A stretch of 39,296 nucleotides of DNA from Bacteroidia bacterium. GTDB taxonomy: Bacteria > Bacteroidota > Bacteroidia > Bacteroidales > Paludibacteraceae. The notes under the pieces are model-generated. The model made no database searches. It saw only the letters and a program-made list of their open reading frames with translations, and had not been told where the DNA came from. Position numbers and translations under genes: made by a program. Positions 23,822 through 33,178 of the stretch are shown here, one piece after another. The stretch is taken from the NCBI GenBank assembly GCA_009929445.1, contig SAAL01000026.1, forward strand, positions 1 through 39,296. The letters are read 5' to 3'. Positions within the stretch are counted from its first letter, which is position 1. Each line of letters starts with the position of its first letter.

Positions 23822-23868
23822 GCAAATTATAGTAATTAATTTCCCCCATTAGGGGGTTAGGGGCGGTT
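23704..23868. repeat. Composite GC-palindromic element from hydG end into the hydF N-terminus
   Basis: On the minus strand CGCCCCTAACCCCCTAATGG begins just after the hydG stop, followed by an AT-rich segment containing the hydF ATG. Two further GC arms (around 23763-23789 and 23704-23755) are translated as the HydF N-terminal extension. One arm includes CCTATCCTGAACAGGTTTCG, like the unit at 30334. Confidence 0.75.
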
Positions 23869-23875
23869 CCTGTTT

Positions 23876-25300
23876 TTAAAAATACAAATCCCTGTCTCCC
23901 TGTTTTATTTTTTCAATGCGTTCGCGTACCTGTTTTTGCATTGTTTCATCCAGTGTCAGAATGTTTTTTTCAATCACTTTCCAGCCTTTTTCCGTTGTTT
24001 TATCCGGAGCATAATCCACCAGGTATTCCGTCAATGTGAGTATGGCGTTGGGGGTGCAGTATCGTTTTATAAATCCGGGAACGGAGAATTCCATAAAATG
24101 CTCGCCGGTGCGCCCCAGCCGGTAGCAAGCCGTGCAAAACGAAGGCAACATGTCCTGTGAGAGCAATTCCTCGATGACTTCATTCAGCGAGCGGTCGTCG
24201 CCAATTCTGAACTGACCTCTGTTCAGGTCCTGTTTGGTGTTTTGTGTTTCCACATAACTGCCGATTTCAATTTTTGTGCCGCCGTCGATTTGCGAAACGC
24301 CGTACTGGATCAGTTCGTTGCGCAGTGCTGCCGGTTCGCGGGCAGTGAGTATCATGCCGGTGTAGGGAACCGCCAGGCGGAGAATGGCAACCAGTCGGGC
24401 AAAATCTTCATCTGAAACAAAATATGTATCTTTCATATCGAGCATCGAGGCATCCTTTACCCTGGGAAATGATATGGTGTGAGGACCCACGTTGTAGCAA
24501 GCCTCCAGGTGGTTGGTGTGGCGTACCAGTCCCAGCACTTCGAAACGCCAGTCGTATAGTCCGAAGAGCGCACCGATGCCTACATCGTCAATGCCGCCTT
24601 CCTGTGCCCGGTCGAGCGATGTTAAGCGGTAATCGAAATCGGCTTTTTTGCCACGCAGGTGGTAGGTTTTATAAGCTTCGCGGTTATATGTTTCCTGGAA
24701 AACCTGAAAAGTGCCTATTCCCGCAGCTTTCACGGTTCTGAAACCTTCAATTTCCATCGGTGCGGCGTTGATATTCACGCGGCGGATTTCTCCGTTTCCC
24801 TTTTTCACGCTGTAAGCCACTTTCACGGTGTGAGCAATGTATTCAGCGTCGTATTGTGCATGTTCACCGTAAACCAAAATCAACCTTTTTTGTCCGTTAT
24901 CTTCCAGCGCTTCAATCTCATGTTTCAGTTCATCGTCGGAGAGACTTTTCCGTACCTCAGCAGTATTTGAAGCCCGGAAACCGCAATAGGTGCAGTTATT
25001 CGAACATTTATTGCCCACGTAAAGCGGAGCAAAAAGTACAATCCGGTTGCCGTAGATATTCTTTTTCAGTTGTTTGGCTCCTTCTTTTATTTCCTGAATA
25101 AGTTCGGGATCGGTCGCGTTAATCAGCACAGCCGTTTCTTCCAGATTTAATCTTTTTTTTGATAAGGATTTCGCTATGACTTCCCTGACACGTTCTTTTG
25201 TCGAAATCGTGCTGTTCAGATAATTCTGAATTTCATCCGTGTCGATGAACGGCGTCATGGGCTTATCCGGGATGCTGTAGGTTTCGGGGGTAAATTTCAT
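23876..25300 (-). CDS. hydG: [FeFe]-hydrogenase maturase HydG (tyrosine lyase)
   Basis: HydG is a radical-SAM enzyme that cleaves tyrosine to make the CO and CN ligands as an Fe complex. The 474 residues match the family. The radical-SAM cluster is NKCSNNCTYCGFRASN (about 99-112). The C-terminal auxiliary cluster is FCTACYRLGRTGEHFM (near 395), with CTPNAILT downstream; these are absent from ThiH. The first gene of the maturation operon, it is divergent from frdC. Its promoter region holds TATCTTTG (25320-25327) and a palindrome at the -35 position. Confidence 0.97.
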   Translation of the reverse strand: MKFTPETYSIPDKPMTPFIDTDEIQNYLNSTISTKERVREVIAKSLSKKRLNLEETAVLINATDPELIQEIKEGAKQLKKNIYGNRIVLFAPLYVGNKCSNNCTYCGFRASNTAEVRKSLSDDELKHEIEALEDNGQKRLILVYGEHAQYDAEYIAHTVKVAYSVKKGNGEIRRVNINAAPMEIEGFRTVKAAGIGTFQVFQETYNREAYKTYHLRGKKADFDYRLTSLDRAQEGGIDDVGIGALFGLYDWRFEVLGLVRHTNHLEACYNVGPHTISFPRVKDASMLDMKDTYFVSDEDFARLVAILRLAVPYTGMILTAREPAALRNELIQYGVSQIDGGTKIEIGSYVETQNTKQDLNRGQFRIGDDRSLNEVIEELLSQDMLPSFCTACYRLGRTGEHFMEFSVPGFIKRYCTPNAILTLTEYLVDYAPDKTTEKGWKVIEKNILTLDETMQKQVRERIEKIKQGDRDLYF

Positions 25301-25319
25301 GATTATAAAATTTATTCAA

Positions 25320-25363
25320 CAAAGATACTAATAGAATGACAAATTAAGGAATTATTTCCTTAA
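25320..25363 (-). promoter_or_regulatory. hydG promoter with an operator-like palindrome
   Basis: On the minus strand TATCTTTG (25320-25327) matches the -7 element, while no TTTG occurs at 19-21 bases. Instead the perfect inverted repeat TTAAGGAA-TTAT-TTCCTTAA (25344-25363) covers that position, centred about 40 bases before the likely start site. That geometry is where a class II activator such as a CRP/FNR-family dimer binds. The palindrome is seen; the regulator is inferred. Confidence 0.5.
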
Positions 25364-25531
25364 TAATTTTTTTAATTACGGGCAAATGAGTAATTTTGTA
25401 ACCGATTTCAATATTTCACTTTCTCCGTTACCGAATGTCCGGTTTTTTTACTTAAAATCAGCTTTCGGGTATTTTTTTTTCAAAAAAACAATTAAATACT
25501 AACTCTATTTCAAACTAAAAACAGAAAATCT

Positions 25532-26218
25532 ATGTGGTTAATTCATTCCTCCATCGGGAGAAAGGTTATCATGAGTGTAACCGGAATTTTTCTCATTCTT
25601 TTCCTGACATTTCACAGCATTATGAATGTCACTGTACTTTTCAGTGCTCAGGTTTATAATGATATTTGCGAAATTTTGGGAGCAAACTGGTATGCCATAC
25701 TTGGCACAGGAGCACTTGCACTGGGTTTTGTACTGCATATTTTATATGCGCTGTATTTAACCCTGCTTAACCTCAAAGCGCGTGGTAAAGACCGTTATGC
25801 CGTTACTCAACGTCAGGAGGGCGTAGCCTGGGCATCAAAAAATATGTTTGTGCTCGGTCTCATTATTTTCGGATTTCTTGTCCTGCACTTATTCAATTTC
25901 TGGGCAAAAATGCAGTTGGTAGAACTCACTCATGGACATGGCTGGGTTGAAGCAGGTCTGCCAAATCCACAGGAAGGAGCATTCTTCATCAACGAACTTT
26001 TCAGTAATCCGGTTTATTCGATCATTTACATTGTGTGGCTGGCTGCATTGTGGTTTCACCTTACTCATGGAGTATGGAGTTCGCTTCAGTCAATCGGGGT
26101 GAACAACAAAACCTGGTTACCCCGTGTGAAATGTGTTGCTAATGTGTATTCAACCATTATCATTATACTGTTTATGGCTATACCGGTTTACTTTTTATTA
26201 GGTTTTCGGGTGTTGTAA
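25532..26218 (+). CDS. frdC: Fumarate reductase/succinate dehydrogenase cytochrome b subunit
   Basis: This membrane anchor holds heme b and the quinone site and connects menaquinol to the catalytic dimer. The 228 residues contain five transmembrane helices. Conserved histidines that can bind two hemes lie in LTFHSIMN, FVLHILYALYL, LHLFNFW and WFHLTHGVWSSLQS. The length and pattern are those of the single-anchor type B enzyme of Bacteroidetes and epsilon-proteobacteria. It is the first gene of the operon, divergent from hydG; frdA follows after 34 bases. Confidence 0.95.
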   Translation: MWLIHSSIGRKVIMSVTGIFLILFLTFHSIMNVTVLFSAQVYNDICEILGANWYAILGTGALALGFVLHILYALYLTLLNLKARGKDRYAVTQRQEGVAWASKNMFVLGLIIFGFLVLHLFNFWAKMQLVELTHGHGWVEAGLPNPQEGAFFINELFSNPVYSIIYIVWLAALWFHLTHGVWSSLQSIGVNNKTWLPRVKCVANVYSTIIIILFMAIPVYFLLGFRVL

Positions 26219-26252
26219 TGCCTGTGTTTAAATATAAAAAAATATAAGAATT

Positions 26253-28481
26253 ATGGCAAAGAAAGAAGATATTTTCGATAAGGCAAAAGAAGCTGTAAAC
26301 AAAGCAGCTGAAGTCATCAAAGATACTGCCGAAGATTTAGTGGAAAATGTACAGGAACTGGTTGAAGATGTAAAAGATTTCATCGAAGACGACAAAACCA
26401 AACAGGTGGTTGCTTCCGTGAAAAATGCAGGCGAAAAAATTGCACAAACTGCAAAAGAAAGTGCTGCAAATGTATCTGAAACCATCAAAACTACGACTCA
26501 ACGCGTTGTTGCTGATGTGAAAAACGACACTAAAATCATTACCCGTAAAGATGCCAAAATCCCCGAAGGACCACTGGCCGAAAAATGGAGCAATTACAAA
26601 GCTCATCAGAAACTGGTAAATCCGGCCAACAAGCGCCGTCTGGATGTTATTGTAGTGGGTACAGGTTTAGCAGGTGCTTCTGCTGCTGCTTCGCTTGCCG
26701 AAATGGGTTTCAATGTGCTGAACTTCTGTATTCAGGACAGCCCACGCCGCGCACACTCCATAGCAGCACAGGGTGGTATTAATGCAGCCAAGAACTACCC
26801 GAACGATGGAGACAGCGTTTATCGATTGTTTTATGACACAATCAAAGGGGGTGACTACCGGGCACGTGAAGCCAACGTATATCGCCTGGCCGAAGTTTCA
26901 AATAATATTATTGACCAATGCGTGGCTCAGGGTGTACCTTTTGCACGTGATTACGGCGGATTGCTCGACAACCGTTCGTTCGGCGGTGCGCAGGTATCGC
27001 GTACATTCTACGCCAAAGGACAGACCGGACAACAGCTGCTGCTTGGAGCATACTCCGCACTGAGCCGTCAGGTGGGCAAGGGCACCGTAAAACTCTACGT
27101 TCGCTATGAAATGCTCGACGTTGTCGTAATCGACGGACGTGCCCGCGGAATTATTGCCCGCAACCTGGTAACCGGAAAAACAGAACGATTCTTTGCTCAT
27201 GCAGTGGTAGTGGGTACAGGAGGATACGGTAATGCTTTCTTCCTGTCGACCAATGCCATGACTTCCAACGGTTCTGCAGCCATACAGATGTATAAAAAAG
27301 GGGCATATTTTGCCAATCCGGCATACGCTCAGATTCACCCGACGTGTATTCCCGTTCACGGCGACTACCAGTCCAAACTCACCCTGATGTCTGAATCGCT
27401 CCGCAACGACGGCCGCATTTGGGTGCCGAAGAAGAAGGAAGATGCCGAAGCCATCCGCGCAGGCAAACTGAAACCAACCGACCTCAAGGAAGAAGACCGC
27501 GACTACTACCTGGAACGCCGCTACCCGGCTTTCGGTAACCTCGTGCCGCGCGACGTGGCATCACGTGCTGCAAAAGAACGTTGCGACGCAGGTTTCGGAG
27601 TTGGAAATACCGGACTCGCTGTTTATCTCGATTTTTCGGAAGCCATAAACCGCCTCGGAGAAAATGTGGTCAGAGCCCGTTACGGCAATTTATTCCAGAT
27701 GTACGAAAAAATTGTGGACGACAATCCATATAAAACCCCGATGATGATTTATCCGGCTATTCACTACACTATGGGTGGAATCTGGGTCGATTATGAACTC
27801 CAGACATCTGTAAAAGGATTGTTCTGCATCGGTGAAGCCAATTTCTCCGATCACGGAGCCAACCGGCTGGGAGCATCAGCACTCATGCAGGGGCTGGCCG
27901 ACGGATATTTCGTACTGCCGTACACCATTCAGAATTACCTGGCAGATCAGATTCAGGTACCGCGCATCAGTACCGACCGCGAAGAATTTGAGCAAGCTGA
28001 AAAAGCTATAAATGAAAGAATTGCAAAAATAATGAGTATTCAGGGCAAGTATTCCGTAGATCATATCCATCGTGAACTCGGTTTGGTTATGTGGGATTAT
28101 GTAGGTATGGGACGTACGGCTGAAGGCCTGAAAATAGCTTTGGAGAAAATTCAGGCCATACGAAATGAATTCTGGACAAATGTATATGTACCCGGAAAAT
28201 CCGAAGGTCTGAATGTGGAACTTGAAAAAGCGCTCCGTCTGGCCGACTTTATTGAAATAGGTGAACTGATGGCACGCGATGCATTGCTTCGCGAAGAAAG
28301 CTGTGGCGGCCATTTCCGCGAAGAGTACCAGACTCCCGAGGGGGAAGCATTAAGAAACGACGAGAAATTCTCATTTGTATCGTGCTGGAAATATACCGGC
28401 GAAGGCAGTGAACCTGAATTGGTCAAAGAACCGCTGGATTACGAATTCATTGTAAGACAACAACGGAATTATAAAGCATAA
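26253..28481 (+). CDS. frdA: Fumarate reductase/succinate dehydrogenase flavoprotein with N-terminal extension
   Basis: The catalytic subunit carries covalent FAD and interconverts fumarate and succinate. Residues about 98-742 form the normal 645-residue flavoprotein, starting near [17 protein letters not shown]. It has the dinucleotide loop [20 protein letters not shown] (134-153), the FAD-attachment HSIAAQGG (168-175) and QIHPTC in the capping domain. Residues 1-97 are extra: a Lys/Glu/Ala/Val-rich amphipathic stretch with about seven 11-residue repeats (from residue 8), like LEA or YtxH proteins. The frame is continuous and the ATG at 26253 is well placed, so a fused product is likely. A GTG at 26517 could be a second start giving a near-normal protein. 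Confidence 0.95.
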   Translation: MAKKEDIFDKAKEAVNKAAEVIKDTAEDLVENVQELVEDVKDFIEDDKTKQVVASVKNAGEKIAQTAKESAANVSETIKTTTQRVVADVKNDTKIITRKDAKIPEGPLAEKWSNYKAHQKLVNPANKRRLDVIVVGTGLAGASAAASLAEMGFNVLNFCIQDSPRRAHSIAAQGGINAAKNYPNDGDSVYRLFYDTIKGGDYRAREANVYRLAEVSNNIIDQCVAQGVPFARDYGGLLDNRSFGGAQVSRTFYAKGQTGQQLLLGAYSALSRQVGKGTVKLYVRYEMLDVVVIDGRARGIIARNLVTGKTERFFAHAVVVGTGGYGNAFFLSTNAMTSNGSAAIQMYKKGAYFANPAYAQIHPTCIPVHGDYQSKLTLMSESLRNDGRIWVPKKKEDAEAIRAGKLKPTDLKEEDRDYYLERRYPAFGNLVPRDVASRAAKERCDAGFGVGNTGLAVYLDFSEAINRLGENVVRARYGNLFQMYEKIVDDNPYKTPMMIYPAIHYTMGGIWVDYELQTSVKGLFCIGEANFSDHGANRLGASALMQGLADGYFVLPYTIQNYLADQIQVPRISTDREEFEQAEKAINERIAKIMSIQGKYSVDHIHRELGLVMWDYVGMGRTAEGLKIALEKIQAIRNEFWTNVYVPGKSEGLNVELEKALRLADFIEIGELMARDALLREESCGGHFREEYQTPEGEALRNDEKFSFVSCWKYTGEGSEPELVKEPLDYEFIVRQQRNYKA

Positions 28482-28483
28482 CA

Positions 28484-28588
28484 GCCCCTCTAAATCTCCC
28501 CGAAGGGGAGACTTTTAGAGCGTGCTATAATGATAATTAATTATAAAATTAACTTCAAAATTTCCCCTTCGGGGGAATTAAAGGGGGC
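28484..28588. repeat. Paired GC-palindromic element between frdA and frdB
   Basis: The left unit GCCCCTCTAAATCTCCCC with GAAGGGGAGACTTTTAGAGC is followed by GTGCTATAATGATAATTAAT and the right unit TTTCCCCTTCGGGGGAATTA with AAGGGGGC. It starts right after the frdA stop and ends five bases before the frdB ATG. The AGAGCGTG-CTATAATGAT core is shared with the element at 13031. Confidence 0.8.
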
Positions 28589-28592
28589 TTAT

Positions 28593-29348
28593 ATGGAAAA
28601 AGTATTAAATCTCACGCTGAAAGTATGGCGTCAAAACGGTCCGAAAGTCAAAGGTGCTTTCGAAACCTATAAATTAGACGGGATATCACCCGATTGTTCA
28701 TTCCTCGAAATGATGGATATTCTGAACGAAAAACTGATAAGTGAACACAAGGAACCGGTTGCTTTCGATCATGATTGTCGCGAAGGTATCTGCGGTATGT
28801 GCAGCATGTACATAAACGGACATCCGCACGGACCCGACGGAGAAATCACTACCTGCCAGCTGCACATGCGCAATTTCAAAGATGGCGCAACTATTACCAT
28901 TGAACCGTGGCGTTCGGCAGCATTTCCTGTTATCAAGGATTTGATGGTGGATCGTGGTGCTTTCGACAAAATTATTCAGGCTGGCGGTTATGTCTCGGTC
29001 AATACAGGCGGTGTACCTGATGGAAATGCAATTCCGATTCCGAAACCTGCTGCCGACGAGGCGATGGATGCTGCTTCCTGTATCGGATGCGGTGCTTGTG
29101 TGGCTGCATGTAAAAATGGTTCTGCCATGCTTTTCCTCTCAGCCAAAGTAAGTCAGCTGGCATTGTTGCCGCAAGGCAGGGTAGAAGCTGCTCATCGTGC
29201 CAAAGCCATGCTTGCCAAGATGGATGAACTCGGATTTGGTAACTGTACAAATACCGGAGCCTGCGAAGCAGAATGCCCGAAGAATGTATCTATTTCGCAC
29301 ATTGCACGATTGAACAGAGAGTTTATCAGTGCAAAATTCAAAGACTAA
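28593..29348 (+). CDS. frdB: Fumarate reductase/succinate dehydrogenase iron-sulfur subunit
   Basis: FrdB passes electrons between heme b and FAD. From ATG 28593 ([16 protein letters not shown]) it has 251 residues, the usual length in Bacteroidetes. A longer frame from 28530 would add 21 residues read from the repeat element and is rejected. The [2Fe-2S] domain has CREGICGMC and a later Cys in TTCQLH. The C-terminal domain has [14 protein letters not shown] and [14 protein letters not shown] for the [4Fe-4S] and [3Fe-4S] clusters. End of the operon. Confidence 0.97.
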   Translation: MEKVLNLTLKVWRQNGPKVKGAFETYKLDGISPDCSFLEMMDILNEKLISEHKEPVAFDHDCREGICGMCSMYINGHPHGPDGEITTCQLHMRNFKDGATITIEPWRSAAFPVIKDLMVDRGAFDKIIQAGGYVSVNTGGVPDGNAIPIPKPAADEAMDAASCIGCGACVAACKNGSAMLFLSAKVSQLALLPQGRVEAAHRAKAMLAKMDELGFGNCTNTGACEAECPKNVSISHIARLNREFISAKFKD

Positions 29349-29384
29349 AATCCCTCCAAACCTTCCCAAAAAGGAGGCTTTTGG
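29349..29384 (+). repeat. Single GC-palindromic unit after frdB
   Basis: CCCTCCAAACCTTCCCAAAA followed by AGGAGGCTTTTGG is a diverged copy of the CCCCTAAATCCCC-type unit, placed right after the frdB stop. Confidence 0.6.
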
Positions 29385-29401
29385 ATTGATCAGAAATAAA
29401 A

Positions 29402-29434
29402 AAGTCCGTTGCAGGTGCTGCAGCGGACTTTTTT
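29402..29434. terminator. Bidirectional terminator between frdB and the SGNH esterase gene
   Basis: AAGTCCGTTGCAG pairs with CTGCAGCGGACTT (one G-U, three-base loop). T-rich tracts occur on both sides, so it can serve both convergent genes. Confidence 0.9.
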
Positions 29435-29450
29435 GGTAGTTGGATGATTT

Positions 29451-30155
29451 TTACTTTTTTCGTGGTTTGGTTTTCAATGCTTTTTGAATGGCAGGCACCA
29501 CCATAGCTTCCATCACATCGTATCCGGCTGATGTACAATGCACTCCATCATAAGTGTATGCCGCTTTCATGGCATTTTTTTCGTCGGCCATAGCGCTGAA
29601 AAAATCCAGATAAGTGATTTTTGCCGTTTTAGCATATTCTTCAATCATTTTGTTGAGTTGAGGAATTTTGATATTGGGTTCCAACCCTTTTCTCCAGGGA
29701 TAATCATATGCCGGAAGTACCGAGCAAAGCACTACCCGAATATTATTGGCAGTAGAGAGTTCGGTCATGGATTTCAGATTGTCCAGAATCATTTCCGGTG
29801 TGGAGGGTCCCGTATTTCCGGCAATGTCATTAGTGCCGGCCAGAATCACGACTACTTCAGGCTTCAGGCTAATCACATCCTGACGAAAACGTACCAGCAT
29901 TTGCGGCGTAGTTTGTCCGCTTATGCCACGGCAAACATAGGGATTCTTGCTGAAAAAGTCGGGATGCGTACCTTTCCAGCCTTCAGTGATGGAATTTCCC
30001 ATAAATACCACCCTGTTTTTGATTTCAGGTTTTAATAGAAGCGTATCATTCTCTTTTTGAAATCGTTTCAGATTTGCCCAATCCTGAGCATTTATACTGA
30101 AATTACCAACTAGAAATACGATTAGAAAAACTGATTTTAATACCTGGATTTTCAT
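29451..30155 (-). CDS. Exported SGNH/GDSL-family esterase
   Basis: SGNH hydrolases act on acyl or acetyl esters, often of polysaccharides in gut or sediment Bacteroidetes. The 234 residues have a signal peptide (MKIQVLKSVFLIVFLVGNFS). Block I is FMGNSITEGW (Ser nucleophile), block II has a conserved Gly in RGISGQTT, block III is AGTNDIAGN and block V is YDGVHCTSAGYDVM (catalytic Asp and His). It ends in a basic KTKPRKK. The likely location is the periplasm; the substrate cannot be told. Confidence 0.92.
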   Translation of the reverse strand: MKIQVLKSVFLIVFLVGNFSINAQDWANLKRFQKENDTLLLKPEIKNRVVFMGNSITEGWKGTHPDFFSKNPYVCRGISGQTTPQMLVRFRQDVISLKPEVVVILAGTNDIAGNTGPSTPEMILDNLKSMTELSTANNIRVVLCSVLPAYDYPWRKGLEPNIKIPQLNKMIEEYAKTAKITYLDFFSAMADEKNAMKAAYTYDGVHCTSAGYDVMEAMVVPAIQKALKTKPRKK

Positions 30156-30369
30156 AGTCTTATCTATCTGTTTATTTTAATATTCTGTTAAAGCAAATAA
30201 TTTATTATCAAAATACACTATGGGTTAAACCACAATTTGCTTCACAATTTTTTAATCTTGATTAAGTAAGTTATATATTCATTTTCCGCTAAAATCCAGT
30301 ATGTTACAATCCTTCAAAACTTCCCTTTTAGAGCCTGTCCCGCACTTGCTTCGGGAGGTTGGGGCATCT
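30156..30369. repeat. Intergenic region with a GC-palindromic unit downstream of alaS
   Basis: The region between the two minus-strand genes is AT-rich except at 30334-30364. There CCTGTCCCGCACTTGCTTCG followed by GGAGGTTGGGG forms an imperfect hairpin related to the hydF N-terminal arm. No gene is seen. Confidence 0.5.
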
Positions 30370-32973
30370 TTACAGTTTTATCGCTTCCAGTGCTTTATCC
30401 AGTCCATCGGCATTTTTGCCGCCTGCTGTTGCAAAGTGAGGTTGTCCGCCTCCGCCACCCTGAATAAATTTGGCAGCTTCTCGGGTAATGTTAACTGCAC
30501 TGTGTCCTTGTGCCACCAGGTCGTCAGACAGAAGAACAGTCAGGGAAGGTTTACCGTCGAAAATGCTGCCGATTGCCACAAATAGTTGATTCCCAACTAC
30601 ATTCTTAATCTGGAATGCCAGTGTTTTGATGGCATCTGTTGGCAGTTCGGTGCGGAACCGGATTGTTTTTACGTCGTTTTCTTCCTTTGCTTCAGCTATC
30701 AGCTTGTCACGCAACGCAAAAATACGTTCGTGCATGAAGTTTTCCACCTGTTTTTTCAGGTCGCTGTTTTCTTCGATTGTTTTGTGAATAGCTTTTGTCA
30801 GATCGGGCGTATTACTGAGAAGTTCTTTGGCTGAGAATAATGTGTCTTGTACGTTGTTAATCAGGTCTTCCACCGCTTTACCGGTGATAGCCTCTATTCG
30901 GCGTATTCCGGCTGCTATTGAATTCTCGCTTACTATTTTCACCATGCCTATTTCGCCTGTAGCGTGCACATGTGTGCCTCCGCAAAGTTCTACTGAGTTG
31001 CCAAACTGAATGACACGAACGGTATCGCCGTATTTTTCGCCGAAAAGAGCCATAGCACCCATCGCCTGAGCTTCGGCAATCGGAGTTTCGCGCATTTCAT
31101 GAAGTGGGTAATTGGCCCGTATTCTCCGGTTGGCAATTTTCTCCACTTCACGTATTTCTTCACGGGTCATTTTCTGAAAATGCGAAAAGTCGAACCGAAG
31201 GCTTTCAGGGCTAACATAAGAACCTTTTTGCTCCACATGATTTCCAAGTACTTCGCGCAATGCTTCGTGGAGTAAGTGAGTGGCGGAGTGATTGCGGGCA
31301 GTAGCCAGGCGGTTTTCAATTTCGATTTGTACTTTGAAAGTAGCTGTTACATCTTTCGGGAGTGTGTTTGAAAGATGAACCGAAAGATTATTTTCTTTTT
31401 TTGTATCAAAAATTTCTATTTTTTCATCATCGGCAGTCAACGTGCCGGAGTCACCCACTTGTCCTCCCATTTCGGCGTAGAATGGAGTTTGAGTAAGTAC
31501 AAGTTGGTAGAATGATTTGTTTTTTTGTGTCACTTTGCGGTATCGGAGTATTTCGGCTTCGCACTCCGTCATATCGTATCCCACAAACTGGCTGTCGCCC
31601 TCGCGAACGGTAATCCAGTCGCCGGTTTCAACGGCAGCAGCATTACGTGCCCGTTCTTTCTGTTTTTGCATTTCAGCGTTGAAACCATTCACATCAACAG
31701 TCATATTATGTTCACGGAGTATCAATTCCGTCAGGTCAAATGGAAAACCAAATGTGTCATAAAGCGTAAAGGCTACTGTACCGTCTAACATTCCTCCTCC
31801 TTTGGAGGAGGTTTGCGGAATGCTTTTTTCCAGCAGCTTGATTCCTGTCTCCAGTGTACGCAGAAACGATTCTTCCTCTTCTTTTATCACTTTTTCGATC
31901 AGCGTTTTCTGAGCAATCAATTCCGGGTAGGCACTTCCCATTACCTGCCCAAGCACCTGAATAAGCCGGTACATAAATGCATGACGCTGACCCAGGAACG
32001 TGTATCCGTAGCGTACGGCGCGGCGCAGGATACGGCGTATTACATAACCCGCTTTGGCATTGGAAGGTAACTGGCCATCAGTAATGGAAAAGGCAATGGT
32101 ACGGATGTGGTCGGCAATAACGCGCATGGCCACGTCTGTTTTTTCATTTTCACCGTATCGGTGGTTTGTGATTGTTCCGATTTCTTTGATTATCGGTTGG
32201 AAAATATCGGTATCGTAATTGGATTGTTTTCCCTGTATAGCCATACAAAGCCGTTCAAAACCCATGCCCGTATCAATTACCTTGGCCGGAAGTTCTTCAA
32301 GCGAACCATCGGCTTTGCGGTTGTACTGCATGAATACATTGTTCCAGATTTCAATCACCTGTGGATGGTTTGCATTTACCAATGACAATCCATTTACTTT
32401 TGCACGTTCATCGTTCGGTCTGATATCGATATGAATTTCCGAACAGGGTCCGCAGGGTCCTGTGTCGCCCATTTCCCAGAAATTATCTTTTTTATTTCCG
32501 TTGATAATCCGGTCGGCCGGCAGAAACTGCGACCAAATTTCGGCAGCCTCGTTATCACGTTCCAGCTTTTCGTATTCAGAGCCTTCGAATACCGTGACAT
32601 ACAATCGGTCTTTGTCCAGCTTGAGCACTTCGGTGAGGTATTCCCACGCCCAGGTAATGGCTTCTTTTTTGAAATAATCGCCGAATGACCAGTTGCCCAG
32701 CATTTCGAACATGGTGTGGTGGTAGGTGTCGTGACCCACCTCTTCCAGGTCGTTGTGCTTGCCACTAACGCGCAGACATTTCTGCGAGTCGGCTACGCGG
32801 GGATATTTTACAGGATCGTTTCCCAGAATTATATTTTTGAATTGGTTCATTCCCGCATTGGTAAACATCAGCGTGGGGTCATCTTTGATTACCATCGGAG
32901 CAGAGGGAACGATTTTGTGGTCTTTAGAAGCAAAAAAATCTAAAAATGATTGTCTGATTTCTTGTGAAGTCAT
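30370..32973 (-). CDS. alaS: Alanyl-tRNA synthetase
   Basis: AlaRS charges tRNA-Ala and edits mischarged Ser or Gly. The 867 residues are of usual length. The N-terminal class II core includes [11 protein letters not shown] and the [12 protein letters not shown] motif. The editing domain has [12 protein letters not shown] (HxxxH) and the zinc-site [15 protein letters not shown]. The C-terminal C-Ala domain contains [15 protein letters not shown]. At residues about 387-394, PQTSSKGGG matches a GC-rich palindrome read in frame within the variable linker before [15 protein letters not shown], outside the catalytic motifs. Confidence 0.98.
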   Translation of the reverse strand: MTSQEIRQSFLDFFASKDHKIVPSAPMVIKDDPTLMFTNAGMNQFKNIILGNDPVKYPRVADSQKCLRVSGKHNDLEEVGHDTYHHTMFEMLGNWSFGDYFKKEAITWAWEYLTEVLKLDKDRLYVTVFEGSEYEKLERDNEAAEIWSQFLPADRIINGNKKDNFWEMGDTGPCGPCSEIHIDIRPNDERAKVNGLSLVNANHPQVIEIWNNVFMQYNRKADGSLEELPAKVIDTGMGFERLCMAIQGKQSNYDTDIFQPIIKEIGTITNHRYGENEKTDVAMRVIADHIRTIAFSITDGQLPSNAKAGYVIRRILRRAVRYGYTFLGQRHAFMYRLIQVLGQVMGSAYPELIAQKTLIEKVIKEEEESFLRTLETGIKLLEKSIPQTSSKGGGMLDGTVAFTLYDTFGFPFDLTELILREHNMTVDVNGFNAEMQKQKERARNAAAVETGDWITVREGDSQFVGYDMTECEAEILRYRKVTQKNKSFYQLVLTQTPFYAEMGGQVGDSGTLTADDEKIEIFDTKKENNLSVHLSNTLPKDVTATFKVQIEIENRLATARNHSATHLLHEALREVLGNHVEQKGSYVSPESLRFDFSHFQKMTREEIREVEKIANRRIRANYPLHEMRETPIAEAQAMGAMALFGEKYGDTVRVIQFGNSVELCGGTHVHATGEIGMVKIVSENSIAAGIRRIEAITGKAVEDLINNVQDTLFSAKELLSNTPDLTKAIHKTIEENSDLKKQVENFMHERIFALRDKLIAEAKEENDVKTIRFRTELPTDAIKTLAFQIKNVVGNQLFVAIGSIFDGKPSLTVLLSDDLVAQGHSAVNITREAAKFIQGGGGGQPHFATAGGKNADGLDKALEAIKL
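31791..31813. repeat. Small palindrome in frame in alaS
   Basis: TTCCTCCTCC-TTT-GGAGGAGG forms an 8-bp hairpin, a diverged half of the GC-palindromic family. It encodes SSKGGG in the linker of AlaRS. Confidence 0.5.
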
Positions 32974-33059
32974 TGTAAAATAATTTTGTTAAATGGTTTA
33001 CGCAGCCGGCAGGTTTCAGTTATATCTGCCATAATACAATATTTTTTCAATTTAATCTG

Positions 33060-33087
33060 CAAAAGTACTTCAAAATTATTACTTTTG
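33060..33087. promoter_or_regulatory. Divergent -7 boxes of alaS and the M23 peptidase gene
   Basis: CAAAAGTA (33060-33067) is TACTTTTG on the minus strand, towards alaS. TACTTTTG (33080-33087) is on the plus strand, towards the peptidase. The two form a perfect 8-bp inverted repeat with a 12-base gap. The -33 boxes are weak, with at best three matching bases. Confidence 0.5.
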
Positions 33088-33178
33088 CATCAACATTCTG
33101 GTAAAAAAACAGCAGTCGGAGAGTAATTTACCTTCCTAATCTGCTCTCGATATGTCTTTATCTATCCAAAATACGTGT

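Noticed and set aside
28530-28592. Longer N-terminus for frdB
   Set aside because: The extra 21 residues are read from the repeat element; the ATG at 28593 gives the usual family start.
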